Shown here piece after piece: positions 21,833 to 33,600 of a stretch of 64,000 bases of DNA. Source of the DNA: Trogon surrucura (lineage: Eukaryota; Chordata; Aves; Trogoniformes; Trogonidae); assembly GCA_020746105.1 (NCBI GenBank), contig CM036618.1, positions 120,515,161 to 120,579,160 on the forward strand, given 5' to 3'. The position numbers and the translations under genes are program-made. Every line of letters starts with the position of its first letter. The stretch's first letter is position 1. The notes beneath the pieces were generated by a model that saw only the letters and a list, made by a program, of their open reading frames with translations, made no database searches and was not told the DNA's origin.

Positions 21833-24800
21833 GGGGAACATCTTCCCTTTCCAGCTAATACCTTCCCCACCCTTCCCTCCAGTGCGATGGGAAGCTTAGA
21901 CTCATGCTTAAATCCTAAGTTAACCTAAGATGATTAACTAAAATAATTGCCCACAGAAAGCTATTCTCCAGCCTGTACATGGCTTAAAACTCAATCCTGT
22001 ACTCACAGACAGGGTCCCCTCCACAGTGACATGTAACATTGATTCTCCTGCCATACGTAGACACTCCTAGAAGTAATACAGAGGTTCAAGGTTTGTGCAA
22101 AATGTGGCAAAACATGGCACTCAGAAACATTCCTTAGCATTTCTGCAACTCGAAGGGATTAATTTGTTTCAGAGTTCCTCATGGATATTATCCTATGCTC
22201 CTAGTAAATTCCAGCCCACATCTCTTCAAGCTGAAAATGTTGATCCTGACGTCCAGGGCCATTCAACGGAACAAGTCCTACCTACGTCCGTCAGGGATAA
22301 TGTATCCCTTCCTGCGTGCCAGGCTGCTGCACTCCTTGGGGACTGTGCAGTCTGTAAGGCCCATGGATGTCTGCACGCACCATTCTTGTTTGGAAGGATT
22401 TCTCGAATGAATTTTTTTGAGCCTGAACACCTTCGTGGCTTTCCTATCCAAAAGAACACTTTAAAATTACATGGCACGTACACAAGCTTGGATTTCCTTA
22501 CCTAGGGGAGAGACGCTCAAATGCTAATAGCAAGTGAGAAAATGCAGTTTCCTTAAATAATACTTCTTCAGTAAAAATAAAAGAAAATTGCAGTATTCTA
22601 AGCTAGATAAAAATAATCAACCTATTTACACATTCACTTTACAGAAAAAGCTTGTGAGTTATGCAGCTCTATTTCATGTGCATGGATATACAAAACTGAA
22701 ACACCTTGACATAAAAAGTTCATTTCAACAAGCATTACTTACCAAAAAATAGGGAACACCAACTACACGATTGGCTTACACGCTCCATACGATTTTCCTT
22801 CCTCAATTTTGGCATGAATAGTGTTTGACATACTTCCAGCAAAATGCAACAAAATTAATTCTCCACTTGTGCCTTGTACAAGCTACGTGATTTACTTAGA
22901 GGAAATAAAAGTTTCCACCGAGTGTTTGATAATGGACAACCTTCATCCATCACTATGGCATTCCCCTCCCGTGACTTCCTGCGAAGTCTCTCAATGATCC
23001 TGCTCCTCCTCCATCCAAAAGGCAACATGAGTTTTATTTCACCTCCCCAACCATAAGCCACAGCTCTTCTGTTCATCTGTCAGCTACTCATCAAGACTCC
23101 ATCCGGAAAGGCCCTGAATATCCATTAGCAGCTGGAACGCCGCATTCAGATCCCGGTTCCTAGCAGAAAAATGACAGGTTTTGGAACTATTAGCAGTTTA
23201 GGATAATTTTGCTTCTGCAGATGCAGGTGCCTGTGTAATTTTGAACAGTTGCAGTGCAAAATGCAGCGCAAATACCAGAAGCGCTAATGCAGAACCATCC
23301 CTACCCTGACAGAAATTTCCAAAGCACGTCTCTCCATTGAAAGCTTTTCAATAAGTTTAAAATGTATTTATAAGAATGTATGTCTCTGGCATAACAATTG
23401 AAAATATTATACCTTTAGTTACCAACATAATGAAAATATTATTTTTGGCGATGAAAAGCAGCCTGCTTTCTGATGCTTGCAGATAAAATATTGGGGGAAT
23501 CATGCTGCTGTTCCTATGTAAAATATAGATAAACCTTATTATAATATATTATAGCTCAACATGTACTTAAACAAGAAGATCTACCCATATTTTTTAGCAG
23601 AAAAAAAGTGGAGCTTCTTAGGGTGGCTGGGCAACTCCTATGTATTCTCAAAATCTCTCTGTATTTCACAGGTTTCTGAAAGCCGGCGCAAATTCATGTA
23701 TCTTATATAATCTTTATTATCAGCGTCTTTTTCAGAAGGGGCTAATTTTGCTCTATTCATACATACAACAAGCAAGGCAGGTAGTGGGACAAGTTTTGCC
23801 CAATTCAGATTGTTTTTGCCATCTGTCAAATGAATTCGGAACTTCTCAGCTCTCGGTATTTTAAAGAGTGAACAATGAAATTTTGCATAGAACTCAATAG
23901 GCTCTGCCTTCTGCACATTTTAAACCCAGTTTTTGACACTATCATTTTTTTCAAGCCTGTTTCACGTAGCTTTCCTAACAGTTCTTGCTACTTCACTATG
24001 GAGAAGCAGTTGGGAACAAACATATTTTACTACTTTCCATAAATTACCCATGAAATGATGGTATATACCATAATGACATTGATGTATTAAATGTCTTTTA
24101 ACTTCCAAAACATAAAAAAAATCCACCCTACCCTCCCTTTTCCGCCTCCCAAGTACAGAACATATAATAAAGTGCATGCGGCGACTACATTTCAGGAATT
24201 TTACCAATATGAAGATTTATGACTGTCACTTTACCCCAAAATTCTCCCAACATCAAAGAGTCATGTTAAAGCACAAGTGATAGCCAAGACAACAGCTGTA
24301 CGGATAAAATATGGTTTCGGTAACACCTCCCCTCTTGATGTAAGAAAGGTCAAGCGATGCTACTTTCCTTCTAATAAGTTCTGGATGAGCATAAGTTCAT
24401 CAGTAAAGTCTGCCTTCAGGCAGTGAGTTTCTTAACAGTGACCGTTAACCGTGCAGAAAAAAAAGGATTTTAGGAGTGAGACGGGGAGGGGAAAAAAAAA
24501 AAAAATCTGAGCGTGCCTTCGCTGACATTGTGAAGGTTAAATATTGGGAAAAGCTGCTGTCAGAAGTTCCTGCTCATTGGAATTCCACACATCAAAACCA
24601 GAAGCTAGCTGAAACTATGGAAACTCACTCCCCAATTCATCGACAAGCGCACAATATCGCAGATGAAAGGCTGCTGACTGCTGTGCAGTTAAAACTACTA
24701 ATTTACTTAGCATATTCCTTCTTTCTGAGATCTCCTTGCAGCTGTTCACCGCAAATGATCCAAGGCAACGTTCACATGCCTGAGACAAGCGTAGCAAATT

Positions 24801-25000
24801 TGAACTAAGGAAGCACTTTCAGGAAGAGGTGAAAAAGGAGAGCAAAATGCAAACTCGAGAGCAAAATGCAAACGCCTCCGAGTTTTAAAGCATTCAAAAT
24901 GTATGCAGTGAGTTTGTCGTTTCTACAACAGCGAAAAGTTTGTGCGTGAAACTGAAAATTGGAAGGACTAAAGGGTAAAGAAATTACGTTCTGGTTTTAG
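21833..25000. other. Unique non-coding DNA
   Basis: No exon is recognised. Bases 22180-22480 keep several CpGs and are open in more than one frame (a 136-codon plus frame at 22095-22505), but no protein motif is visible. An A14 run lies at 24492-24505, and a short tandem duplication at 24838-24873 is listed separately. Confidence 0.5.
24838..24873 (+). repeat. Short tandem duplication, two units
   Basis: The 17-base unit GAGAGCAAAATGCAAAC occurs twice with a 19-base period. Both copies are identical over the unit. It looks like a small local duplication and no function is implied. Confidence 0.85.
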
Positions 25001-28000
25001 AAATAAGGGCAAATGTCAGCCAGTGAACTTATATATATGTTATTTTGTCCTTGTTGCATTGGCATTACGCTGTTCGGAGTTCAAATTTACTTCGGGAAAT
25101 AAGTGCAATTATTAAATGGTCAAACAATTACTGGATCTAGTCTAGAGAGAGTGGATTAACAGCATTTTGATAAAAAGCACAAATTAAAGGAATATGAGAG
25201 AGGGGGGAATGGGGACACTGGGAAATCATCTGAGAGCACACTTTTTTGGCAGCTCCTAGGGAAAGGTCTGGAGAACTCCATGCCAACAGCTCGGTGAAAC
25301 CACACCGAGGCCCACCTGGGGCCAGTGAACTCATTTGTGAAAAGGGACTGGGAAGCAGTGAAGTTAAAAGAGCCGGACTTGGTGAACTACAGCTGGTATC
25401 TGTAGAATCACTGATGTACAAGGGGTTGAAGGGTGCTGTTTTCCGGCACTCCTCTCACTTCTGCACCTTCTGTTTGGACTGATAAATTAAAAGTTTTGGT
25501 AAGAGAGTTTTCTTTCATTTTGCTTTTATGAGCTACAACTCAGCCTCAAGAGGCAAAGTAATTAATAAGTGAGGTTCTAAGGCTTCAATTCGCTTTGAAT
25601 ATTGCTCATTGCGTACTGTATAATTTACCTTCTTCCCTCAAATAAAAACAGTTTGTGCCTTCTTGCTTCCAACTCGTCTGCCTGTTAACAGGAATGAAAC
25701 ATGAAATGAAACACAGTGAGTTGAATACTAGGGTTTGAAAACCTGGGCGTGTTTCAGATATTGATACTGATCCTTTTATCTAAATATAATTCCTAGAAAT
25801 CTGTAGAAGGAACAGCTGTTGCTGTTAATGACACTTCACAAGACACGTGTGTGCCACCATATGTGTATACACGCTCCATAGTCTTCGTGCATGTGTCCCG
25901 GTGAAGATTTACTGACATAAATGCACCAATGCAATCAGCCATGCAGTTCTTTGTACAATATTTCTTTCCCCTCTTTTCGTAAGTCTCCCACTGTTATTTC
26001 AACCTGTCAAGTTGTCAGGGAACTAGTGTCAGTCGCAGTTCTTATGTAACATCCAGACAGGGTACGTACCAGGTGCACTCAGGTTTCCTTTGGTGCAAGT
26101 TAGTACCAGCTCAGTCTCTTTCTTCTGGCAAGCGTTACTGAGAGAGATAATCCCCAGCTTCCCTAGTCCTTCGCACCTCGCATGAAAATTTAACAACCTG
26201 ATCGCTTAAAGCTACACTTTTCTCATAGCTCCTTCTTTCTGGGCACGCTGTTTTACAGCGCCTCTCCATCTCCAGTGACCAGGGATGACAATCTGTAACA
26301 CACAGCTTTGCAGAGAGGTCCTAGGAGCCTCTACCAGAGATGGAAGAATCTAGAAAAAGATAAAACATACATCCCTCTGTCCCAAAGCCTCAACTTTCTT
26401 CACTTGTGAACGCCTTTGGGAATTTAAGCAGAACCCTCCGTGATGTCCTTTGGCACGAGGTTTTCTTTCTACGTAATGCTGTCCCTCTGTCCTCCAGCCA
26501 GAGAACTCCCATCTTTCCAAACACTTCTAAATCATTTTGATTCTAGCACGAATTCTGGCTTCTTTGCCCTGCTCCTGTCTAAATTCCTTTTCCCCTCAAG
26601 ACTTGCAGTTTTGCAGAGGAAGAGGACACAAGAATCTCAGGTTTCAGGCAGAGCCCACATTGTCCTTTGTTCTGAGTAAATTATTGCCAGCGCTTGAGAA
26701 GACATCCGATAAGAGGAAGCAGATACAGCCTGACAGCCCGGCCCCGCTCTCTGAACGAGCAGCTAACACAGAACTCGGTTAAAAAGCAGTCATTCAGCCC
26801 AAATTAATCATATACAAGGCAAGGAGCAAAGAGGAGAATGATTTACCAGGAGCTCCTGAAGAAACCTGGCTGATCATTGTAAATACCTAAGGGAGAGGGA
26901 AAACACTGGTTTCCAACATTTGTCTTCATGTTCACTTGCCCACACGCGGCAGCCTTACTCTCTTGGTGTAAAATCATGCTATAAAAAGAGAATTCCAACT
27001 TTTTAAACACCATTTTCTTTAAAAAAAAAAAAATCATCTATGCAAAACAAGCATGTCCTCAGAGAGACCAATGGGAAAAAAAAGTAAAGTAATTGGCTCT
27101 TTCAGAGTTTCATAACACTGCTGTTGCTTCTGAACCGAAAAGTGATATATTGTTCAAATTTATACAAAAGCAAACACTGCAGGCTAGTTCTCCACCAGAT
27201 GCTGTAAGATACACGTAAGATTTATATTCATGTTACGTTTTTTTCGGATACACCTTTCAAAAATAATTCTTTCAAATCTCACAAATCTGATAGAGATAGC
27301 AGGTCGTTACACAGTGAGCCAACTGTCTACCGAAAACAAGTTTCATTTACAATATTGAGCAAACTCCTGCTCTCTTGTAAAATTCACTAGAAAAGGAAGA
27401 AAAAGAGATACGTTAAGACCTCCCACCACTATGACAACACACAGGTTGTTTTCTCCATACCTGTCGTGTAGGCTGGGAAGCCATTGGACAGGACATAGTT
27501 TTGCATTCCCCTCTTGCGCAGCCCCGTGTGTATTGTAGGCACATACCAAAAAAATACTAAATATTGGCAATATTTTATTAACAGCACATAGCTAACTGCA
27601 GATGCCCAGTCTCTCTCCATCCCTTGGCCTGGTTAAAAATTCTCAGAGAGAAACCCAGCCACTCTCCAACTTGTAAAAGCAGCTGCAAAAGCTGCCAAAA
27701 AGAGGTATTCATAAATTTCTGAAGTTTTGATGTGTTTTCCTGTGCTAACTGCTGTTTTGCTTAGCAGATCATCTTTACTTTTGCCTCCATGCCTCCGCCT
27801 TTCAGTTCAGTTTCACCCTTTATTCTTTTCTCCCTTTTCTGAGTCACATATCCTTTCCACTATTTTCCATCATCATAATCAATTCTCCCTTTCTCGCCTC
27901 TCTCCCATATTCAAACTGGAACTAGACTGATATTTGCTGGCATCAGCTGCTCGTGGAATTTACTATAAAATTCCACTGATAGCACTCACCCCTGGCTACT

Positions 28001-29254
28001 ACAGGGACACCTGTCCCCACATGTTTTTACATTGCCAAGCAAAGCCAGTCTTTGGGCGCTACCAAAATAAACAGTTTTAGCAACAATTAAATCTGCTTGA
28101 TTCAAATCCCTCTCTGTATGGTTACGCCACAGATTTGCTTAAATCACTCATGCAAAAGAGCACATACATTTTCATTACTTTTACTGGTTTAAAGCCTCAA
28201 CGCTTCTTAAAATGCCACCGAGGAAAACTCCCACAAACACATTTCTGAGGTTAAACACTGCAGTTAAAGTAAACTAGGTTTTAAATAAAAAGTTGGCATT
28301 TTAAAGGCCGGCAAATAGGATTAGATCTACCCAGTCTGTACAAACATTAATAAGCGGAGCTCCACTCAGATCTCACGCGAGACGTACGCATCTGCGCGTC
28401 ACGTGAGTTCCAGCACGAACTCTCTTTAATTTGCAGCCAGGAGGTCTGGAGGCTGAAGGAGGTAGAACAACTCGGCAGAAAGGTTTGCTAGGACAGAGAT
28501 TAGGGTTTTACACTTTCAAGCCTCTGTTTCTGTTGGCTGCAGCTCCGGCTGATTGCTGCTGAGCTGGAGCAGTCACCCACTTTACATCTTTTGCACTCTG
28601 AAGATATAAAAAATGGGATTCTTTACTCAAGCTGTTTTTCAGCCTAGCACATGCCAAGCAGCAGGTTTCCGGGTTCAGATATTTCTCCTTCCAAACCCAC
28701 TCCCAACCCCCACCAGTGCTGAGAAAATGACTTGAATGAAATGATACTCTTGTTCAACTCTATTTTTCAGCACTATGGTTCCACTTTTGAGCAGTCCTGG
28801 CTAATGCTTTCTACAATTCCGCAAGGGTTCTCTGTGGAATGTTACCCTGCTGTAAGTTACTTGTTGGAGGAGCCCCTGCTCCTCTGTGCAAGCTGCTGGC
28901 ACGACAGGTCACTGGACGGTGGGAAGAAAGCAGCTCTGGGCAGGACGCTTCGCCGTTCCTATGTCGCCCAAGGACACTGCCCAGCGGATGCGTTTCAGAC
29001 ACAGCTCTGCCCCTTAGCACAGCAAAGCAGAGATAAAAACCAAGAACAAGAAAAGTTTCTTGGGGATTTTGGCTTTGTTTGTGGGGGAGTTGGGCTTGTC
29101 GACGAGAAAACCTTCAGTAAGGATCAAAATCCCATCCCTTGGTTTCAGTATGGTTCCCTTGGGCAGCCTAATAGCGCCGTGCTTTCCACACCAGGCAAAA
29201 TACAAAGGCTGCCTTCGAGAGCTGCAGCAATGAAGTTCCCAATGTGTGTAAGAC
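25001..29254. other. Unique non-coding DNA
   Basis: No exon or repeat is recognised. A CpG micro-cluster lies at 28370-28412. A 221-codon plus-strand open frame (28732-29397) is the longest in the window, but its last third is CR1 sequence and the rest resembles nothing known, so it is treated as chance plus repeat. Confidence 0.5.
28370..28412. promoter_or_regulatory. CpG micro-cluster with a TCACGTGA E-box palindrome
   Basis: About nine CpGs fall within 50 bases of otherwise CpG-poor sequence. The block is bounded by inverted CTCACG (28372-28377) and CGTGAG (28402-28407) and includes TCACGTGA at 28399-28406, a match to bHLH-ZIP sites of the USF/MITF/TFE kind. Such retained CpGs suggest an unmethylated or selected site, but that is inference. 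Confidence 0.3.
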
Positions 29255-29507
29255 ATTGTAGGTTCAAGTTGCAACAGGGCAAGTTTAGGCTGGACATTAG
29301 GAAGAAATTCCTCATGGAAAGCGTGGTCAGACACTGGCACAGACTGCCTGGGGAGGGGGTTGAGTCGCCATCCCTGGATGTGTTTAAGTGTCGCTGAGAT
29401 GTGGTGTTGGGTGATACGGCTTAGGGGTGAACTTGTAGTGTAGGGTTAATGGTTGGACTTGATTATCCCAAGGGTCTTTTCCAACCTGAACTGTTCTATG
29501 ATTCTAA
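29255..29507 (+). mobile_element. CR1 LINE 3' fragment
   Basis: The plus strand reads through the ORF2 C-terminus ([21 protein letters not shown], then [11 protein letters not shown], given in part) and a 3' UTR with TTAGGGGTGAACTTG and GGTTAATGGTTGGACTTGA. It ends with GTTCTATGATTCTAA. This 3' UTR type differs from the copies at 3190 and 21378, so a second CR1 subfamily is present. The CR1 part accounts for the end of the long open frame that starts at 28732. The copy is 5'-truncated and inactive. Confidence 0.93.
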
Positions 29508-29543
29508 GATCAAAAGAAATGAACTATAAAACACGAAAAATAA

Positions 29544-29563
29544 AACTGAGCGTTCGCTCAGTT
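29544..29563. repeat. Perfect hairpin next to a CR1 copy
   Basis: Nine-base arms AACTGAGCG and CGCTCAGTT flank a 2-base centre, about 37 bases past the CR1 end. It is too short for a microRNA precursor and no role is visible. Confidence 0.75.
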
Positions 29564-30581
29564 GTGTGGACAGTCATACGAAGGATACGACTTTCCGTAC
29601 CCTATTATCTTTATTCAGATGAGCTTATCATAAAATCAGATGCACCCTTAGAAAAGAAGAGCAAAAGTTTAGGAGTTAAGAATGTGACGGAAGAAGGTTA
29701 TAAAAGGAAAGTCTCAAGGTAGCCTGCAATATATAATGTGAAAACTGACAAAGAGATGGTAGCAATATACCATCAGATCCTTTGCCAAAGTAAATGAAAA
29801 AGTCACCCGGGCAGATAACATCTGGATATGTGCAATCTCAATTTAGTCAAAATCCCAATGTAAACAAGTCCACTGATAGCAGAAGGGTAGTTAAACATTC
29901 CACTAGCTTTGGATAATTGAAACCATCTTCCTTTTCTAAAAAAATAACAAACCTTTCAATTATCAAACTCCGAGGAATAAACTGACAGCTATTGGAAGGA
30001 TTCCATTAAAATTTCAGTTTTTCCCTTCGCAGACAAACATCTCTGCAAACAAGTTGCTGTTTATCCAGGTTTGCAACTGCAATAGCTGTCAAGTGGCTTA
30101 AGACTTGCAAATATTAGTAATGTACAGTATAGAGATTAATATAAACACACTGTATTTTGATCTGATTTATTAGACAGAGGTACATGTTCTGCTAACTCTC
30201 TAAAGGTATTATTATATCCAGTGATATCAATATTAAATTAGAAACAAAATGCATTTGCTGCTGCATAATACAGTTTCTTTAGCGTATGCATCCCCCTCCC
30301 CTCAAGAATCCTAAAATCCAGTCAATCTGGGAATGGTATCAATGTAACAAGGGAATTCAGTCTCAAACCAGATTTCATTTAAAGGCTGTGTAGGATCAGT
30401 GGAAACGTATCATGTTACACCAACCTAATTATATATTGCAATAGTCATTCAGTCAACCCCTGTGTCAACTTACTGCATTAGTGTATTATCACTGATAATG
30501 AAGTTTTGACAGTAATCTGAAACATCTGCAACAAGTACCATCAAAGCTATTGAATGCAGAATAGCATTAACAAAATACATC

Positions 30582-30599
30582 TTTTTTTTTTTTTTTTTT
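30582..30599 (+). repeat. T18 homopolymer tract
   Basis: This uninterrupted T run is followed by CCCCAGGG. A poly-T run ending in CCCCAG resembles a splice acceptor, but no open coding frame follows. Confidence 0.9.
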
Positions 30600-33500
30600 C
30601 CCCAGGGCTAACAACGCAGTTCTGGGGTAAATGTCACATTAGATATAACTGTAATCATAGAGGAACCAACCTTCATGCCTATTGCTTGAATGCACATGAA
30701 ACGGAATAATCTACACATTCTAGCAGTATCCAAGCAATTTTTATGCAACAAAACTTAAAACGACACAGCAGGTCAAAGCCAAACACTGAAGAGCACGAGT
30801 GAGGTTAGAATGCACTAGGAGGTTACAAGAAAAAAAAAAAAGCCACTAAGTTACACTGCAAAAGATAACAATTAAAAGGAAAATATCGTCCACACGTGCC
30901 CTAGCAAATCTGAATGACAACTGTAAAATTAATAAATTAAAAAAAAATCTAAAATTCTGTATTCCTGTAACTAACAAAGCTAAAACACTCATTTTTAAAA
31001 ATAGGTCAAGTCTCTCATCTCCACGTAACAGTGACAGAAGCAGGTATTAAACTGGTTGATTTAAAATGAAAGGGATTATCAGAACACTTATTTGCACACA
31101 GTTATGCAGAAAAAATCACCTCAAATGAAATTCAACAGAGCCCTAACATGTTGAGTAGAATACACGAGCAAGCTGATAAACAACAGAGACAACTTGAAAA
31201 TAAACTAAAAGTAAAAAAGAAAGAAATCAAAGAGGAAACCACATATTTCAGAAGTTAAAATATGCAGAACTGAACAGCCTGCTCACCAAGAAGTACCTAG
31301 CACACATGAAAATAAAAACGGTACATGGTGCATATGATGCTCATTGTTAGCTTCATTTTAAGATATACTGCATCCTGACTGAGAGATCAACTGACTCACT
31401 GAATTCCCATGTACTGCAGAAGGTAAAACAAACAGGAACTAGCTTTCGGGTCAGGACTGGAGATGAATTTCAAAATACAGAACTCCTGAACTGATGCACG
31501 CAGTAAAAATCACATCCCGGTGCCATTTAATAACGAAGGAATCTGGAAGAGATTATCTGACTTTTCCTGAGCACGCCATGCCCAACTATCTATGGACAAC
31601 ATTTTCATAAGTGCAAAGACACAGGGATTTAACATCCAAGACCGTCACCAAGACAACCCCAAAATTAAGCATTTTGAAGGTGTTATCCTATTGCCTCACA
31701 CTTTGTATCAACACAGCCTGGACACATTCTGTATTACTGTATCAACTGGATGTGGGTGTGCTAACAATGCTGCCCTAGACACGAATGACATAGTTCCATC
31801 AGTCTTTGTGCTTCAGTCCCAGTTTTCTATTCCTCTCTAATGTCAGAATCCTTAAATATTACCATTCTAACCACAAGCAGATACACGGAAAGAGGTCTCA
31901 AAGTGCATGGTTCAATCATTCATACTCCTGCTACAGTTTGGTGAGTTATGACTCATCAGCTGCCACATATAGTGGCTATACCGGGTGAATATTTCTTTAA
32001 TTTAAAATGACTTTCCTTCTACTATAGAAAAGAAAACTAATTCTAAAGTTATTTGATTGTCCAAACAGAAAAACTGAACCTCAAAACAGTAGCTCAGAAT
32101 TATCTGACTTGTAGACCTCGCGATCTCCTGAATCGAGTTCAGAGAAAAAGAACATGTGGCAATTGAGCCGGTCAACAGAGCCTTTCATTTAAGTGGCACC
32201 CACAAAACAGCACCGCAGCGTGCCCATCTGCCGGCTCCGTCTCCGGGAAACTCTGCCTGTCCTCTTTTGAACATACTTTGTGAAAATGGTGCTTCCTAAC
32301 TTTAGTCTTCCTGCTTAGAGATTCAGCCCTCCAGAACTGGAACTTCAGATCTCACCAGTGGACACTCCTCTCCTCGCTCCCAGAATTCTTCCAGGAAAAA
32401 AAAACAAAAAACAAACCACAAAATGAAACACGTGTCGTATCTGAGATCCCTCAGTCTGGAGGATATGCATGTAGCACAGATCTCATTAACATCTCTACGA
32501 TATTCTTCAATAGTTGTGCTGCTCCATTCCAGAAACAACATTTCTGGAAGGTATTTATACTACGTTAAACTTAGATCCCCCGAGCAATGCATTGAAGGTA
32601 ATCACCGGTACATCTTGTTTCTGTCATATTTAAATTCTTACCCTAATTCAATTGCAAATAATTAGCTATTTATCACCATGAAGTTCATGTTATAAAATTA
32701 GAAGGGGCCAACATGATCCTGACCATTTAACAAAAGATACAGGCCTTAAAAGGAGGGCTCATATCTTTTGTTAAAACAGAAATACACCCTAGAAATCAAT
32801 CCCTCAGTAAATCAACCACAATCAGTTCTGCTTGCCCATCGTAGCCCCGCACAACCCAAATCCCTTTGTTTTTCTCACAGCCTGACAGAATATATTGCCA
32901 CATGTATCAGTTAAGTCCATCTTTCATCTTTATAGCCCCAAGAGGAGAATTATTTAGTCAAAATAACATGAGTACACAGCTCTTGTAATATCGTTGTGAC
33001 CTCGGTTTCTAACACCTACTCCGCAACACTACTATAACTCAAGAACTTTTTTCACTTGCAAGGACATCTTAATTATCCCACCCGTGACATGAATGTTTTT
33101 GGAAGATAAAGTCTGTAATTAACTTGTTGCCAAACAATATGTTTACTGTCCCTGAAGGTCAGTTCGCATACAAAGACAGAAGAACACTTAACTTTGGGAG
33201 ACGGGTATTGTAACTGCTGTCAAACATTAACCAAGTGGTCATCCATTATCTATAGGAGCAGCAATGCAGAGTACGAAGACATTCCAAGCCCCATAAAACG
33301 CCCGCGTTAAAATAATCCTCTGCTGAGGCTTGGAACGAGTAAGTACCACTGGAGAGACGGTGTTTGACCCATCGTAACGGGATTTGTTGGAAATTCCACT
33401 TAATCTCAGTAGTCAGTCCGTAGTGGGAGAACTTGCTCCAGACAGTCAAACAAGATTGCTTCCGTACTACGGAAATCTGTCTTTGCCAATTGCCCTTGTC

Positions 33501-33600
33501 AGGAGAAATTAAACTTTGAAACTGTTTTTAAAGATTTTACCGAAACAACTGTAAGGGCTCCTTGGCTTGTTTAGTTCCGAATTTGCACTAGAAATTTGCA

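Larger units (their letters stand above)
29508..33600. other. Unique AT-rich non-coding DNA
   Basis: No exon or named repeat is recognised. A hairpin lies at 29544-29563, a T18 tract at 30582-30599 and an A-rich stretch at 31190-31260. Open frames here are short and without motifs. Confidence 0.5.

Noticed and set aside
22095-22505. 136-codon open frame, plus strand
   Set aside because: Overlapping frames on both strands are also open and no motif or splice context supports an exon.
28732-29397. Longest open frame (221 codons, plus strand)
   Set aside because: The last third is CR1 sequence read in the ORF2 frame and the first part matches no family; a chance frame extended by a repeat is the simplest reading.
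30582-30606. T18 tract followed by CCCCAG as a splice acceptor
   Set aside because: No coding frame with a matching donor follows; it is a simple homopolymer run.
32054-32066. TGATTGTCCAAAC, identical to the start of mature miR-219
   Set aside because: The match ends after 13 bases and no complementary arm for a precursor hairpin is present nearby.
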